This document shows, piece by piece, positions 61,869-64,000 of a DNA stretch of 64,000 nt (position 1 is the first letter of the stretch; the number at the start of each line of letters is the position of its first letter). The position numbers and the translations under genes are program-made. Origin of the DNA: Lophius americanus (taxonomy: Eukaryota > Chordata > Actinopteri > Lophiiformes > Lophiidae); contig JBBDHG010000135.1 in NCBI GenBank assembly GCA_037951165.1, positions 1,909,001-1,973,000 of the forward strand, read 5' to 3'. Under the pieces are notes generated by a model. It worked only from the letters and a program-made list of their open reading frames with translations, did no database searches and was not told the DNA's origin.

Positions 61869-64000
61869 AGATTTATTTTTGGTGCTTGCTTTGTACATGT
61901 TTTTTCTCATTCACCATGCTTCTAGGTACTTTGAAGCCTGTCATCAATGGCAACTTTGATTGATGGATTTGTTTGGGCTGGTAGCTTTTATTTCATTACG
62001 ACATGCATGTAAGGGTCCGAAGTAACGTGCTCCATTCTGCCCTTCCTTTATGGAAGAAATCAAGAAATGGTAATGGCCTATCCATCCATTTCTCTGCCTA
62101 CATGTTAGCATCACTGAACATGCTGAAGGTCTGTTGAGTTGAATTGAGTCACTGAGCTGAGGCTGGTTGTTGGAAACAATTGTTAATACTTCTATCACAA
62201 TGAGTTTGTGCTCAAACAATTTAAATAATGACTGAAAGAACTGTAGGAACCATGCTACGCCAATTAATTGTTTTCTATAACAACATGAAGGCAAGGGTAT
62301 GTAGATGCTAGCAGGACAACTGAATGTTATTTCAGCAGTTCAATCGAATTCGCACAAGGATAAAACCCAGTCTTTTGGGAAACAGGGATTGTGACCGTAT
62401 AGTGTCAAAATAGTTGCAGGGTGCTTTGATTTTTCTTTAATCTGTAACTACCATAAATACATTATTACTATTAAAACTCATGTGAACAATAATTTTGAGT
62501 CTTTCTTTACATATTTAACACACAAAAACACATTACTTAAAGGATAGCACATTCCTTGACTAACATAGTCTCTCATACTACAAGTGGGTTCCGATATTGG
62601 TAAGGTATTCCGGAGGTGCAGTCAGTCCTCCAACACCTCCTGTTATCTTTTGCAGGTCTTATATCAAAAGCCAGAGAATGGGTTCAGGAGGAGACGAAGA
62701 ACGAGCAACAGCAAAGACATAAAAAGACCACATCTATGCAGGCTTACTTCAAATAATCAAGAGGAGTTACGATCGATTAAGAGCGGGGTAAGGGACAGAC
62801 AAGGGGTAAAGGGTAGTTCTTGAAAGCCCTAATTAATGGAATCCTTAAGTGGGAGTTATGGATTGGCCATAGGCAGGTAGTCCGGCCTGATAAGACAAGA
62901 CAAAGACACTAAGTAAGCACGTGTTATATGACATCGTAAACATCTGCATGTGAGCTTGGTGTATGAAATCAGCTTGTGTGAAAGTGTGTTCGGTTGTGTA
63001 TGCCGATCAGTGGCCAAGGCTTAGCAGAAATTGCCTGGGGGGGGGGTTAGGGCAGTGGGATGGAACGTGCCGGCCTCTCACAGTGTCTTTGTGTCAGCCT
63101 AATTAAAGCTTAAGCCAAAAAGCTCTCAGTGTTGTTATATCTGCTGCTTTGTATGTGTGTGGATGTGTTCAGAATTTGAAGTGTGTATGTAAATGTTCAA
63201 GTGTATTCCCAAATAATCTTTGGCAACCTTGTTTGGCTAGTGACCTCAATTTCAAGTCTCATAACTCTCATGATACCAGATAAAAAAGGATTCATGTTGA
63301 TTATGGAGATACCATATTCAAGGTTTACCTACAATGTGTCAGCGAAGGAAAATGTTTCAAGGTAATTAAGCTGTCTCCACATTTTACAATCTTTCAGTGA
63401 AATTACAAATTTTGAAAGACTGGGCACCCTTTTAGACTTCTGGAATGGACAGCGCTGTCAAAATGAAGTTCTGGCATGCTTTTCAGAAATGCTAATTTCT
63501 TTTTTGAGATCTATTACATTTTCTAAAATTAAGTTATCACATTTTTGTGTGATCAAATATAGTAAGATGAGGAATATTTTTCTTATGTGTTTATCTCAAG
63601 TAGATGTAGATTTCTTTCACATTCATGTTTTTCTATCATGGCTGTCTCATTTTCACAACCATCAGCCCCACCCATAACAAACAATCCAGAATCTGACTTT
63701 TGAGGATGTACTTAGCAGATGAGAAATTTAAACTGAGTGACGTTGGCTTTAAACAGATCACGAAAGGCTAACAAAATCTGCTGCTCTGTGAGAGTCAGGT
63801 AGTTGGGGGATTGTTGTATTGCTGCAATGGTATCGGTGGTGATGGTGACAATGACAATAGGCAAAATCTCTGCAAAAATCCCTTGCTCACACATATCTTA
63901 GCTCATATGGTATGCAGGAAAATGAATTAACACACAGGAATGAAAGACAACCCTCGGCTACCTTTGACAAAACAAGAACATTCAAATATATTTTGGCAAG

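Larger units (their letters stand above)
1..64000 (-). other. nrxn3: Partial neurexin-3 gene (internal segment)
   Basis: Four minus-strand exons at 47613-47794, 16483-16654, 8587-8676 and 6594-6904 join in phase to encode the LNS6 domain and start of the stalk of a neurexin. Neurexins are presynaptic single-pass adhesion proteins whose LNS6 domain binds neuroligins, LRRTMs, cerebellin-GluD complexes and dystroglycan. Assignment to neurexin-3 rests on the cassette residues IPFKYTRPVEDWLQEKG, close to the NRXN3 form and unlike the NRXN1/2 form (IPYRLGRVVDEWL), and on FNIGTVDIS and NWPINEH. Neither the start codon nor the transmembrane end is visible, so the window is interior to the gene. The a/b fish paralogue cannot be told. 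The family and order of exons are seen directly; species group is inferred. Confidence 0.93.
47795..64000 (-). other. nrxn3: Intron upstream of the first shared LNS6 exon (partial, at least 16,206 bp)
   Basis: Ends at acceptor tttcctcag (47795) and runs off the window. Neither the EGF3/LNS5 exons nor the beta-specific first exon (conserved SVPISIYRSPVSLRGGHA) is recognisable on the minus strand, so the beta promoter should lie beyond 64000. Contents are repeat mosaics (49461-51145), a SINE (55385-55628), a LINE-type 3' tail (56872-56935), an unclassified repeat copy (59265-59490) and a long-inverted-repeat element (61032-61868). Confidence 0.75.

Noticed and set aside
62640..62830. Splice-acceptor-like ttatcttttgcag on the plus strand with an open frame after it
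   Set aside because: Basic low-complexity translation with no homology; wrong strand for nrxn3 and no matching donor or partner exon.

Overview
The window looks like a piece of a vertebrate genome, most likely a ray-finned fish. Its only convincing coding content is four short exons with canonical splice sites separated by long AT-rich introns. Those introns hold typical teleost debris: Tc1-like transposon relics, LINE reverse-transcriptase fragments, a tRNA-derived SINE, CA, TC and TA microsatellites and a 25-bp minisatellite. There is no operon, tRNA, rRNA, CRISPR array or compact gene array.

All four exons are on the minus strand and belong to one gene, a neurexin-3 orthologue (nrxn3; the a/b paralogue cannot be settled). 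In transcript order they are 47794-47613 (start of LNS6, the last laminin-neurexin-sex-hormone-binding-globulin domain), 16654-16483 (middle of LNS6), 8676-8587 (a 90-nt cassette exon, splice site 4) and 6904-6594 (end of LNS6 plus the Thr-rich stalk leading into splice site 5). The phases agree: the frame is kept whether the 90-nt cassette is used (30 extra residues) or skipped. Intron lengths are 30,958, 7,806 and 1,682 bp. Upstream alpha exons, the beta-specific first exon, and the downstream transmembrane and cytoplasmic exons are not seen here and should lie outside.

Region by region: 1-6593 is the 3' flanking intron, with a possible Harbinger-like DNA element, a LINE relic and one copy of an unclassified repeat family. 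6594-8676 holds the stalk exon, a short intron with a UA-rich cluster, and the SS4 cassette. 8677-16482 is mostly unique intron. 16655-47612 is a 31-kb intron with an interrupted minisatellite, several Tc1-like pieces, LINE pieces and more copies of the unclassified family. 47795-64000 is upstream intron with repeat mosaics, a SINE, and near its end an 837-bp element with about 163-bp terminal inverted repeats.

The points most worth a second look are the SS4 cassette with its weak acceptor and UA-rich downstream intron, a Gly-to-Arg change in the LNS6 ligand/calcium loop, the 61032-61868 inverted-repeat element, and the six-copy unclassified repeat family. No undescribed protein-coding system was found. 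The other ORFs of 60-190 codons look like chance ORFs or repeat fragments.
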